Positions 9,033-17,627 of a stretch of DNA of 64,000 nt are shown here, one piece after another (position 1 is the stretch's first letter; each line of letters starts with the position of its first letter). The notes beneath the pieces are model-generated. The model saw only the letters and a program-made list of their open reading frames with translations. It searched no databases and had not been told where the DNA came from. The stretch is from Vibrio sp. ED004 (lineage in GTDB: Bacteria; Pseudomonadota; Gammaproteobacteria; Enterobacterales; Vibrionaceae): contig NZ_CP066150.1 of NCBI RefSeq assembly GCF_023206395.1, forward strand, positions 496,001 to 560,000. Reading direction: 5' to 3'. The position numbers and the translations under genes were made by a program.

Positions 9033-9962
9033 GTGCCCAATACTAATCAGTTGTTATTGTTCTTAGATGTGGTTCAACAAGGGTCGTTTACCAAAGCGGC
9101 GACCTTGCATGATATGGACAATTCGTCACTCTCTAAACAGATCAAAAAGCTTGAGCAAGACTTAGGTGTTCAGTTGCTCAACCGTTCTACGCGCTCGTTT
9201 TCTTTGACGTCTGCAGGGGAAGATATTCTTGCGCAAACTTATGTGTTGAAAGACACCATCAATCAGATCCAAGGCATTGCAGACTCGTACCAGTCTGAAC
9301 CTAAAGGTGTGCTGCGAATTACGTCACCGATCTATTTTGGTCAGCAGTACCTGCAACCTATCATCACTCAGTTTATGAGAAAGTACCCTGATGTTCAGAT
9401 CGTACTTTCACTAGACGATAAGATCGCCAACATCATTGCTGGGCAGTTTGATATCGCCTTTCGATTCAGTAAGCTCGTTGAATCGAATTTGATTGCGAAG
9501 AAGATTGCTGACAGTAACTTCATGCTGGTCGCGTCGAACGACTTTGTGAAAGAGCATGGTGAGCCTAAGACGCCGCAAGATCTACTCGCACTACCTGCCG
9601 TGATTTATACCAATGGCGATATGACGGTGGATCATCTGCGTATCAGTGAAGAACCGCATGGCAATACTTTCCAAAGCCTGACGATTCGTGGTAACTATAA
9701 GGTGAGTGATGTTCGTACTATGGTATCTTGCGTGAAAGATGGCTTGGGTTATGGCTTCCTTGATCAGTCAAACCTGTATGCCTCAATGAAGGAACTTGGC
9801 TTAGTCACCTTGCTACCGGATTACCCGATTTCTACAATCGATACCGCGATTTATGCTGTCTATCCGCACCGAAAGCAGACCAAACTGGTGAAAGAATTCA
9901 TTACTACGGTTCAAGACTATATTGGCTCTCCGACCATTTGGGAGAAGATGCAGCAAGGTTAG
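9033..9962 (+). CDS. LysR-family transcriptional regulator
   Basis: 309 aa from a GTG start with AGGAG upstream. The N-terminal helix-turn-helix (residues about 1-60: FTKAATLHDMDNSSLSKQIKKLE) is followed by a LysR substrate-binding domain (about 90-295). Layout resembles the DhcR/AaeR-like branch in which the effector is rarely known. A strong terminator follows. The target cannot be inferred, because neither neighbour is a divergent operon. Confidence 0.9.
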   Translation: MPNTNQLLLFLDVVQQGSFTKAATLHDMDNSSLSKQIKKLEQDLGVQLLNRSTRSFSLTSAGEDILAQTYVLKDTINQIQGIADSYQSEPKGVLRITSPIYFGQQYLQPIITQFMRKYPDVQIVLSLDDKIANIIAGQFDIAFRFSKLVESNLIAKKIADSNFMLVASNDFVKEHGEPKTPQDLLALPAVIYTNGDMTVDHLRISEEPHGNTFQSLTIRGNYKVSDVRTMVSCVKDGLGYGFLDQSNLYASMKELGLVTLLPDYPISTIDTAIYAVYPHRKQTKLVKEFITTVQDYIGSPTIWEKMQQG

Positions 9963-9985
9963 CTGTTTCTCTGCCATATCAAATC

Positions 9986-10025
9986 AAAAAGGAGCCAGAA
10001 CGTCATACGAACTGGCTCCTTTTTA
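9986..10025 (+). terminator. Rho-independent terminator after the LysR gene
   Basis: 8-bp stem GGAGCCAG/CTGGCTCC (9991-9998 and 10012-10019), A-rich before and five T after. Confidence 0.88.
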
Positions 10026-10115
10026 CTTTCCGGCAGTCACTAATTTACAATGTAAAGCTTAGCTATATCTGGTGTGATAGGCTCTTTTCTCGAAAAAATA
10101 CCTATTTAATCGAGG

Positions 10116-11177
10116 CTAGTGGTTGTGAATGACTTCTTTGCCACTTGGATAAGTTTTTGTACCTAGCACGTGGCCATCAACTTCTTTGCCATAGTAGCCT
10201 TGGTGGTTGTGATAGCGTTCTGCATTAGCAGCCACATCGCCTTTGTATCTCGGATCTTGTGGGCGTTCATGACTGTTGACGAAAGCGGCCACATCCCATG
10301 CATCCTGAATGGAAAGCTGTTGGCTCTTTCCAAGCGGCATGTTTTCGTAGATGAAGTACGCGGCGGTGTTCACTCGGTGCATACCTGCGCCCCAGTTGAA
10401 CGAATTCTCGCCCCAAAGTGGCGGTAGGTATGAGCGACCATCCGCCCCTTTAATACCTTCGCTATTTTGACCATGACAGGTTTGGCAGCTGGTTTGGTAA
10501 ACCTTTTCACCACGCGCTATCGACGGTTCTTGTTTAGGGTTATCAATCTTAGGGTAGCCACGACCTGCCAGTTTGCTGCGGTCATCAATTGGGTATTTGC
10601 TTAGCAGCTCTTCAGGAAGAGGGAAGCTTTCCGCTTTACCACCGACTTGTAAATCCGCATCGCTGATCTCAGGGACGGGCGTGTCTTGCATGCCGTTCTT
10701 ATCTAAGATGCCACCCATCGCCAACCAATATGAGTATGCCGTGAGCGCGACCATCTCTTTTGAGCCAACTGCTGGTGGTAAGCCATTCATTGAGTAAGTG
10801 AAACAGCCTTGGATACGTTCTGCGTAGCTGTTTACCTTGTCGTTTTTCTTACGGTAAGCAGGGTAGGCCATGTAAGCGCCCCAAAGAGGTGCTGCGTTTG
10901 CTTTCATGCCTGCTTGCATGTGGCAGTTTACACAGTTTTGTTCATTGCCTACGAACGTCCCACGCATCTGCTGAGAGTCGACAAACAGCGAATAGCCCAG
11001 TTTGACTTTGTCACCAAATTCCCCAGCAGGGATATCAACCAAGCCTCGTGGCACCAGATATTTGTTATCTTGAGGTTTCTCAACTGCTGGCAGTTCGGTT
11101 TGGCGATCAGGCAACTCTGCTTCGGCATAAGCGATTCCAGAGGCAAGGGTTGCGGTAATTAAAAGTAATGTTTTCAT
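10116..11177 (-). CDS. tsdA: Diheme thiosulfate dehydrogenase/tetrathionate reductase TsdA
   Basis: 353 aa with a Sec signal peptide (cleavage near AYA/E, about residue 19), so periplasmic. Two c-type heme sites: CVNCH (C82-H86) and CQTCH (C231-H235). Between them lies RIQGCFTYSMNG with C125, which matches the TsdA motif whose Cys is the distal ligand of the active-site heme. TsdA interconverts thiosulfate and tetrathionate, with the favoured direction depending on species. It lies 9 bp after tsdB in the same transcription unit, next to the tetrathionate reductase cluster. A general cytochrome c remains possible, but the Cys motif and neighbours favour TsdA. Confidence 0.82.
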   Translation of the reverse strand: MKTLLLITATLASGIAYAEAELPDRQTELPAVEKPQDNKYLVPRGLVDIPAGEFGDKVKLGYSLFVDSQQMRGTFVGNEQNCVNCHMQAGMKANAAPLWGAYMAYPAYRKKNDKVNSYAERIQGCFTYSMNGLPPAVGSKEMVALTAYSYWLAMGGILDKNGMQDTPVPEISDADLQVGGKAESFPLPEELLSKYPIDDRSKLAGRGYPKIDNPKQEPSIARGEKVYQTSCQTCHGQNSEGIKGADGRSYLPPLWGENSFNWGAGMHRVNTAAYFIYENMPLGKSQQLSIQDAWDVAAFVNSHERPQDPRYKGDVAANAERYHNHQGYYGKEVDGHVLGTKTYPSGKEVIHNH

Positions 11178-11186
11178 ACGAGCCCT

Positions 11187-11828
11187 TTAGTATCGGAAAG
11201 ATGCGAAGTAGTAAGACAGGTTTTTGATTTCATCGTCAGTTAACTTACCGGCGATGTTGCCCATCATGTTCAAATCATCACCCTTACGAGTGCCGTTTTT
11301 CCAAGCATTGAGCTGAGTTTGAATGTAGTCGGCGTGCTGGCTCGCTAGGCGTGGGAATTTGTCTACGCCCATACCACTTGGGCCGTGGCAGGTTGCACAA
11401 GCAGGAATGTTTCTGTCCCAATCGCCTTGGAATACAAGCTTACGGTAGGGGTTATCAATATCAGCTTGTGAGCCGCGCTGTTCTAAATCGCTGAATTCGT
11501 ATGAAGGTAGTGAAGCAAAGTACTCTGCTACTTCACGACGAACGGTAGGATCAGACACACCATCCGCCATGCCCTTCATGATCGCGCTTTGACGCTCACC
11601 ACTAGAGAATAGAACCAGTTGATGTTCAAGGTAGTCAGCATTGAGCCCTGCTAGCATAGGGGCAATGTTGGGCATGCCTTTACCGTCAGCTTGGTGGCAG
11701 CCACTACAGGTTTCTGCAGCTTCTGGCATTGGATTAGGCGCTGCTTGTGCAAAACCAGATAAAGAAAGGCTTCCCAGAGCTGCGATACAAAGCGTTAATG
11801 TTTGAGTTTTAATTTTCAGCTTAGTCAT
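11187..11828 (-). CDS. tsdB: Diheme cytochrome c4-type electron carrier TsdB
   Basis: 213 aa; Sec signal peptide (cleavage near AQA/A, residue about 29) followed by two homologous c-type domains with CSGCH (C41-H45) and CATCH (C144-H148), the layout of cytochrome c4. In other bacteria a cytochrome c4-like TsdB is encoded beside TsdA and exchanges electrons with it, and the same role is inferred here. It is the first gene of a two-gene unit. The operator-like palindrome TGTGGA-TT-TCCACA lies 57 bp before its start codon. Confidence 0.82.
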   Translation of the reverse strand: MTKLKIKTQTLTLCIAALGSLSLSGFAQAAPNPMPEAAETCSGCHQADGKGMPNIAPMLAGLNADYLEHQLVLFSSGERQSAIMKGMADGVSDPTVRREVAEYFASLPSYEFSDLEQRGSQADIDNPYRKLVFQGDWDRNIPACATCHGPSGMGVDKFPRLASQHADYIQTQLNAWKNGTRKGDDLNMMGNIAGKLTDDEIKNLSYYFASFRY

Positions 11829-11884
11829 GAGGCGTCGCTATTGGTTGTAGTGCACGCATTTTCGACATAATTGATTGTTCGCGC

Positions 11885-11902
11885 TATTGTGGATTTCCAC
11901 AT
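11885..11902 (-). promoter_or_regulatory. Candidate TtrR operator upstream of tsdBA
   Basis: TATTGTGGATTTCCACAT, containing a perfect 6-bp inverted repeat TGTGGA/TCCACA with a 2-bp spacer. Identical over 18 bases to the site at 17439-17456 upstream of ttrB, in the same orientation and at a similar distance from the start codon (57 and 66 bp). Assignment to TtrR is inference from position. Confidence 0.7.
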
Positions 11903-12200
11903 TAATTCACTTTGAATTTGAGGTGAGTCTCACATTAATAACCTCAACCACCATAATGGTATTGATGTGAATTCCGTCAGGCTAATCCAATCGCTGTTTA
12001 CGAAATGCAAGGGAACTGCCATGTTCGCCTCGGTGTAACTGCTTGTTAAGGCTCTTTTATGGCACCGATTGTATAAGCATAGCTGCTTTATAGATGCGGG
12101 CTTAAAAAGTTGTGATGAAGAGAAGAAAAGAGAAGTGAAGAGTGTTTGGTTGTTGTGGGTTGAATGTTGCGAATTGAATGCTGTCGATGTAGTGGCTGCT
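11903..12200. other. Non-coding gap upstream of tsdB
   Basis: About 300 bp between the ttrA terminator and the tsdB operator. Short open frames here lack ribosome binding sites and family resemblance. It probably holds only the upstream part of the tsdBA promoter. Confidence 0.5.
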
Positions 12201-12236
12201 AAAAAAAAGAGCAACCTCGAATGGCGAAGTTGCTCT
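12201..12236 (-). terminator. Rho-independent terminator after ttrA
   Basis: Minus strand: 12-bp stem AGAGCAAC(T/C)TCG with one wobble, short loop, then eight T. It lies about 50 bp after the ttrA stop. Confidence 0.9.
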
Positions 12237-12284
12237 GTTGTATCCCTATTCAGGAATGACTAGGGATATATGTTGGATCACTGA

Positions 12285-15200
12285 TTAGACTTTGTAGATT
12301 TTAGCTGGAAGCGCTTGTCTTGCTGCTGCGCCCACCACCCAATCGAGCATGACGCCTTTGCCTTCTCTCGTCGGGTCAATCAAGCCTATATCATTGATGT
12401 TAACGCCATCGTTCGACTTCATCTTCACTGGTTGTTGTGTGTCACCAATCCAGTGTGCACGTTCACCGAGCTCTTTGTGTCCAAAGCCGTGTTCAAAGCC
12501 TAATGTGCCTTGTTTGATGCCATCTATCACCATCGCCAACGCGTGTGTGGTTGAACTCGGTGTTTCAATAGCAAATACATCACCAGTTTTGATACCTGCC
12601 GAAGAGGCGTCTTGCGGATGAATGTACACCGGATTCACGCCCTTGATGGATTCCAAGCGAGGCGACAAGTTAGATACTGCACTGTGAATGTTGGATTTAA
12701 AGTTGGTCAGAGTAAATGGCCATTCTTTTGCTGGGAACTGCTCTGCCAATGGCGTGCCGTCTGCCAGCTTCTGTGGATACCATGTCGGGCAACCCATGTA
12801 CTGTTCGCCACTGATGGTGTTGCGAGAGGTCCCCAGCTTCTCATTCCAGATAGCCAAAGGTTTGGTCCATTTGTACTTCATGGTTTCATTGGTGTAGGCA
12901 TTGGTTGCGTCTTCAAAACGACCGCCACGCGCAAAGATATACGCCACTTTGAGCATCTCTTCTGGCTTAAGCGTTTTGTTCATCACAGGCACTAGGCGCT
13001 CTAGACCAGACCAAACGATATCTTCGGCATCTACATTCGGTACTCCGCCTTTAACAAACGCTAGATTAGCCGCAGAACGTAGGTAGAAATCTTCCGCACT
13101 ATGAATGCCGTGCCAGTTACCTTGGCTATCTTTAATTACGTTATCGCCAAAGCCGCCTAAGCCAAGTGTTTTCGCCAGATCAATAAAGAAGTTCTCTAGG
13201 TTGATGGCACGTCCGTCTTGAGAGCGTGAGGTTTTAGGCTCAACTATCGGCCAACGAGCAGTAATCGCCTTAGTCGCAACGCCATGCCACGGTGTTGCCA
13301 TACCCCAGCTCTCGTAGGTTACTGTGTCTGGCACAAGGTAATCTGATAGTGCCGTGGTTTCGTTGATGAAGGCATCGATAGAGACGATCAAGCCAAGCTG
13401 TTTTGGATCTTTAAGCTTCTCACCTAGCAAGTTATCTAACCCCGGAACGCCATAAAGTGGATTTGCCATGTGGTTGATCCACGCTTTTGCACGGTAAGGA
13501 TAGCCATCAATCGCAGCTGATAAGTGCTCGGTTAAAAGCGGTGCTGAGATTGGGTACCACGGCGCGCGTGTCGGGTAAGGTGATTCACCTGCCGCAACAC
13601 GACGTTTGTATTCACTGGTCTTGTGATACGGGAATTTGCTGCGAGACAAGAATACACCTTGCGGCTTGGTCTTACCCTTGAACTTGGTAAAGTCGTAACG
13701 AGGGCCGGCAGCAGAAGTTGGGTAGCCGCCTGCTTTCGCCATCGCCCCGCCTTTTGCATTGATGTTACCGATCAGCGCGTTCAGCATTAGGATAGAGAAC
13801 GAGTTGTAGAAGCCGTTGGTGTGCATGTTGCCACCGTGAGTATCAACAACGGCTTTCGTTCCGTAGCTGGTGAAGCGTTTCGCCAGGGCAATAATCTGGT
13901 CTTGTGGAATTTCACACTGCTCACTGTAGTAAGCAAGGTCATATTTGAAGGCTTCTTCCTTCAATCTTTGCAGAGAAGACTTCACACGAACGGTCTGACC
14001 ATCGATTTCTACGTCCTGATCGACGAACAGAGCCGCTTCATTCACCTGAATATGCGATGATAATAGTGACGTTGTCACATCTAGTGCGATAAATCCATCA
14101 TCGTCAGATAGTGGCTCACCCGTTTCTAGCAAACCCATATCCGATGCACGAAGCATGCGCCCGTTTTGTGGGTGTGCTTCCTCACTGATCACAAGGTGAG
14201 ATGCATTACACCAATGCGTGGTGCCTGCTTTTTGCATCGCTTGTGCGCTTGGGCGAGACAAGAAGTCGTGATTGTAGCGTTGGTTTTCGATGATCCATTG
14301 GACCATGCCCAGTACTAATGCTGAATCGGTGCCCGGTTTGATCGGAAGCCAGTTGTTGCGATCGCCCGCAGCAAGGCTTGATGAACCTGCAGGAAGGCTT
14401 GGTGTCACTATGGTGTAGCTCAGTTTTCCATTAGTACGAGCCTCAGCAAGTTGTCGTGCTTGGCGCTTAAACGGGTTACCCGCTTGAGCCGGAGACATAC
14501 CGATGAACAGAATGAATTCCGCATTGTTGAAATCGGGCTTTAAGTGCGAGAATTTGTCTAGATCATTCATGATCGCACCTGAACCTGCGCGGAACGCGTA
14601 GCCACAGTAAGAACCGTGGTGACCAAAGTTGCGAGTACCGTAGCTGTTAAATGCAAAACGCTTCAAGATGTCATCACGACCTTCATTACCGGCATTGGTC
14701 ACAAGCAGTTGGTTGGCTTTTGGTCCGTATTCAGGGTTGTTTGGATCGAGTGGCGTTTCGATGTCGCGAATCGATCGTAAGCCTTCAACGTCACCTTCAC
14801 CAAATAAGTCACCCCCCTCGGTGATCTCAGAGATGAGTTGTTCGTAGCTGATTGGCTCCCACTTGCCTTCACCTCGTTTACCAACACGTTTTAACGGTTG
14901 AGTGATTCGGTATGGGCTGTTTTGAATCTCCAACATGCCGTTACCACGGGCACAGGCTGTCGAGCGGTTATTGATACCGGATTCACCAGACAAGCCAATG
15001 TAGGCATCTTTTACAGGCGTTTTGAACGGGATCTGTTGGTCGCTTGATAGCGGGTGGTAAGGGTTGCCCGAGATGCGCAAAATCTCGTCATTGCGATTAT
15101 CGATACGCACACGTAAGCCACACAATGTCCAGCAGCCAAAACACATAGATGGCGCAACACGTTGGTTTGGATTCGGCGAGATCTTACCTTGTTCATCAAC

Positions 15201-15377
15201 ACTGTATTCCGTCTCTAACGAATTACCGTGATGGATGTGATTGGTTTTCTTGCCCGCGGTGCCATCGATAGCACCGTGAACCATGTGTTTTGTGGTTGTC
15301 GCATAACCTGCAGCAAAAGCTCCAACACCACCGGCAGCAAGGCCTGTTTTCAAAAATTGACGACGTTTGTTATCCAT
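12285..15377 (-). CDS. ttrA: Tetrathionate reductase catalytic subunit TtrA
   Basis: 1030 aa, the usual TtrA size. Twin-arginine signal (KRRQFLKTG, residues 4-12), so it is exported folded to the periplasm. A [4Fe-4S] site is formed by C79, C82, C86 and C142, followed by a molybdopterin oxidoreductase fold; HGSYCGYAF (about residue 256) fits the Cys Mo-ligand region of this family. It reduces tetrathionate to thiosulfate using electrons passed from TtrC through TtrB. Last gene of ttrBCA, 14 bp after ttrC and ended by a strong terminator. The whole set is in one strand and frame with no damage. Confidence 0.93.
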   Translation of the reverse strand: MDNKRRQFLKTGLAAGGVGAFAAGYATTTKHMVHGAIDGTAGKKTNHIHHGNSLETEYSVDEQGKISPNPNQRVAPSMCFGCWTLCGLRVRIDNRNDEILRISGNPYHPLSSDQQIPFKTPVKDAYIGLSGESGINNRSTACARGNGMLEIQNSPYRITQPLKRVGKRGEGKWEPISYEQLISEITEGGDLFGEGDVEGLRSIRDIETPLDPNNPEYGPKANQLLVTNAGNEGRDDILKRFAFNSYGTRNFGHHGSYCGYAFRAGSGAIMNDLDKFSHLKPDFNNAEFILFIGMSPAQAGNPFKRQARQLAEARTNGKLSYTIVTPSLPAGSSSLAAGDRNNWLPIKPGTDSALVLGMVQWIIENQRYNHDFLSRPSAQAMQKAGTTHWCNASHLVISEEAHPQNGRMLRASDMGLLETGEPLSDDDGFIALDVTTSLLSSHIQVNEAALFVDQDVEIDGQTVRVKSSLQRLKEEAFKYDLAYYSEQCEIPQDQIIALAKRFTSYGTKAVVDTHGGNMHTNGFYNSFSILMLNALIGNINAKGGAMAKAGGYPTSAAGPRYDFTKFKGKTKPQGVFLSRSKFPYHKTSEYKRRVAAGESPYPTRAPWYPISAPLLTEHLSAAIDGYPYRAKAWINHMANPLYGVPGLDNLLGEKLKDPKQLGLIVSIDAFINETTALSDYLVPDTVTYESWGMATPWHGVATKAITARWPIVEPKTSRSQDGRAINLENFFIDLAKTLGLGGFGDNVIKDSQGNWHGIHSAEDFYLRSAANLAFVKGGVPNVDAEDIVWSGLERLVPVMNKTLKPEEMLKVAYIFARGGRFEDATNAYTNETMKYKWTKPLAIWNEKLGTSRNTISGEQYMGCPTWYPQKLADGTPLAEQFPAKEWPFTLTNFKSNIHSAVSNLSPRLESIKGVNPVYIHPQDASSAGIKTGDVFAIETPSSTTHALAMVIDGIKQGTLGFEHGFGHKELGERAHWIGDTQQPVKMKSNDGVNINDIGLIDPTREGKGVMLDWVVGAAARQALPAKIYKV

Positions 15378-15391
15378 GATGATTCCTCAGA

Positions 15392-16540
15392 CTACAAGCT
15401 ATGTGAGCGGTTAAGTGGTGATGGTGTGTTTTGGTTTGGCTTAGATGTTGTCTTTTGTGCAGAACCAGTTGTTCTTTTAGATCCAGTAGACACGATTTCC
15501 GAAGCGAACAGCGCAAGCGCAAGCCACAGGCCACACATGCCAATGATGCCGAGAAGCCCTGCGCTCCCCATAGGCAGTTCATAAGGGAATGGGCCTATAT
15601 CAAAACGTGGAATGGTTTGAACTTCCATCATGGTGACCCAGCGTACCGCCCATGCTGAAATCATGGTCGCAAGTGCTACACAGATAATTCCTAGCGTGCT
15701 TTGCGATAAGCGTTGTAGGGGGAGCACTAAGATCATGCACAGCAAAATACTGGTGGTCATGATGCCTAGATTGACTCCCCAAGCGTTGTTCTCATAGAGA
15801 TTGAAGTGACCATGGTTAGATGCCCAAATCGACGTAAGAATGATGGCAAGGCCACCTGTCAAGGTAATGGTTCTTTGTATTAGAGCTAGGTCTGTTGGTT
15901 TTAAGCTTGGTTTGCTTGAAGGCAGCAGAGCCGAAATCAACAGCGTTAAACCTGTTGCAGCAAAGAATGCGGTCGTGAACCAAAGTAGTGGAGAAGCCGG
16001 TTGATGCCAAAGCGGGCGGCTCGCCAAAATTGCAATCTCTGCGCCTGTATAAAGTGCGATGCTTAGGCCCGAAATAGCCGTCACAGCAGCGAGTGCAATC
16101 ATCAGCTTTGACGATATTTTCCATTGACCTAGCGTCAGCCAAGCCAAACGTTTTAGAAGTGGGTTTTCACTTTCTTTAAGCTGTGCGATGTCGTCACGCA
16201 GGTAAACCCAAGCTGTCGCAACAGCCAGACCAGAGAACAAAGGTAGGAATAGAGAGCCTAACGACATCCATGACCAAGGCGTAATGTGAGCATAGAAGTG
16301 CCAAGCACGTCCCGGTTGGTGCAAATCACCGGTTAATGCTAATGGCCCAACAATCGCGCCGATGGCCATCACAAGCACAAGGGCAGAACGGAATTGATGG
16401 CTGGTTGAGTTTTTGAATATCAGTGCAATCAAAAACAGAATAGCCGCTGCGTAAGCTGAACCAATATAGAAGAAATATTGAACCGCCCACGGTAGCCAAG
16501 CGATCTCTTGAGCGGGGACTAACACCTCAGTGATATTCAT
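15392..16540 (-). CDS. ttrC: Tetrathionate reductase membrane subunit TtrC (NrfD type)
   Basis: 382 aa integral membrane protein of the NrfD/PsrC class with about nine hydrophobic segments, starting WLPWAVQYFFYIGSAYAAAI. It oxidises quinol and hands electrons to TtrB. Its start overlaps the ttrB stop by 4 bp (ATGA), which signals translational coupling. The C-terminus is a Ser/Thr/Pro/Lys-rich cytoplasmic or periplasmic tail of about 25 residues after the last helix. Confidence 0.9.
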   Translation of the reverse strand: MNITEVLVPAQEIAWLPWAVQYFFYIGSAYAAAILFLIALIFKNSTSHQFRSALVLVMAIGAIVGPLALTGDLHQPGRAWHFYAHITPWSWMSLGSLFLPLFSGLAVATAWVYLRDDIAQLKESENPLLKRLAWLTLGQWKISSKLMIALAAVTAISGLSIALYTGAEIAILASRPLWHQPASPLLWFTTAFFAATGLTLLISALLPSSKPSLKPTDLALIQRTITLTGGLAIILTSIWASNHGHFNLYENNAWGVNLGIMTTSILLCMILVLPLQRLSQSTLGIICVALATMISAWAVRWVTMMEVQTIPRFDIGPFPYELPMGSAGLLGIIGMCGLWLALALFASEIVSTGSKRTTGSAQKTTSKPNQNTPSPLNRSHSL

Positions 16541-17373
16541 GCTGTCTCTCCTTGTTTGCCTTGTGTCGCGATTGCCAATTCTTGTTTGCTAGAGGATGAG
16601 TTATCGATGGCGGCTGGATCATAAATCGCAGGTTGGCCTTCAATGTGGCTAACGAATCGCTCGTTCATGCCGATATAGAAAACATGGGGGTTGGTATTCT
16701 GCTCTGGCTTAAGCACCTTGATGTCGTCTTGGTTTTCATTAAGCAGATGGTTGATCTCGCTGTTTGGATCTTTAAGGTCGCCAATGACACGCGCGCCACC
16801 GACACAGGTTTCTACACAAGCGGGCAGCAAGCCGTCTTCAAGGCGGTGTGCACAGAAGGTACATTTATCAGCGGTAAGGGTGTCGTTATTGATGAAGCGA
16901 GCATCGTAAGGGCAAGCTTGGACACAATAAGCACAGGCTACGCAGCGTTCGTTGTCGACCATCACAATGCCGTCTTCACGTTGGAAGGTCGCTTGAACAG
17001 GACAAACCTTGATGCAGGGTGCGTTGTCACAGTGATTACATAGGCGAGGTAACATGAAAGATTTCACCTCTTGTTGAGCTGTCGAACCATCATCAAGGGA
17101 GACTTCATACTGTTTTACAGTGGTTCTGAACTGGCCAATCGGCGCTTGGTTTTCAACGCTACAGCCAACAGTACATGCCTGACAACCAACGCATTTACGT
17201 AAATCAATCGCCATTGCGTAGCGTTTACCTACTTCGCCTTTGCGGTCAGGTTGGTTGTTATTGCGAATGGCTGTGCTCGCGACTGCGGTGTTGATTCCGG
17301 TAATGGGAATGAGCGCAGCACCGGCGGAAACTTTCCCGAATTGGCTGAGAAACCGTCTTTTCAATGAGTCCAT
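16537..17373 (-). CDS. ttrB: Tetrathionate reductase iron-sulfur subunit TtrB
   Basis: 278 aa with a Tat-like leader (LKRRFLSQFG, then a hydrophobic stretch). Four ferredoxin-type Cys clusters: CVGCQACTVGC (C61-C71), CNHCDNAPCIKVCP, CVACAYCVQACP and CTFCAHRLEDGLLPACVETC, giving four [4Fe-4S] centres. It carries electrons between TtrC and TtrA at the periplasmic face. First gene of ttrBCA. A palindromic operator candidate and an FNR-like site lie upstream, in the region shared with the divergent ttrSR. Confidence 0.93.
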   Translation of the reverse strand: MDSLKRRFLSQFGKVSAGAALIPITGINTAVASTAIRNNNQPDRKGEVGKRYAMAIDLRKCVGCQACTVGCSVENQAPIGQFRTTVKQYEVSLDDGSTAQQEVKSFMLPRLCNHCDNAPCIKVCPVQATFQREDGIVMVDNERCVACAYCVQACPYDARFINNDTLTADKCTFCAHRLEDGLLPACVETCVGGARVIGDLKDPNSEINHLLNENQDDIKVLKPEQNTNPHVFYIGMNERFVSHIEGQPAIYDPAAIDNSSSSKQELAIATQGKQGETA

Positions 17374-17438
17374 ATTGGTACCTATAAATGGGTATTCGTT
17401 CTGTTGGGCTCATTGTCAGATTTTGACCGTACACGGGG

Positions 17439-17456
17439 TATTGTGGATTTCCACAT
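17439..17456 (-). promoter_or_regulatory. Candidate TtrR operator upstream of ttrBCA
   Basis: Second copy of TATTGTGGATTTCCACAT, identical to the one upstream of tsdB, 66 bp before the ttrB start in the ttrB/ttrS divergent region. Confidence 0.72.
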
Positions 17457-17469
17457 ACCCAGATTAAAG

Positions 17470-17483
17470 TTGATCTAGAACAA
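17470..17483. promoter_or_regulatory. FNR-like site between ttrB and ttrS
   Basis: TTGATCTAGAACAA matches 9 of 10 specified bases of the FNR consensus TTGATnnnnATCAA. Its centre is 29 bp from the centre of the TtrR-operator candidate. FNR control of ttr is established in Salmonella; here it is inference. Confidence 0.4.
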
Positions 17484-17627
17484 ATGCGGTTTTAGCAATC
17501 TAGCTGTTATGCTTTGTTTTAAAGACTTGTTTAAGGCGATCTAAAGCATGAGTTAGGCGTTAAACATGTCGTCAGCGTAAAGACGAAGTGAAATGAATAA
17601 ACAGTCCGTTTGGAGAAAGAGATTTTA

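Noticed and set aside
11930..12214. 94-codon open frame on the minus strand upstream of tsdB
   Set aside because: No ribosome binding site, low-complexity composition, and it runs up to the ttrA terminator; looks non-coding.
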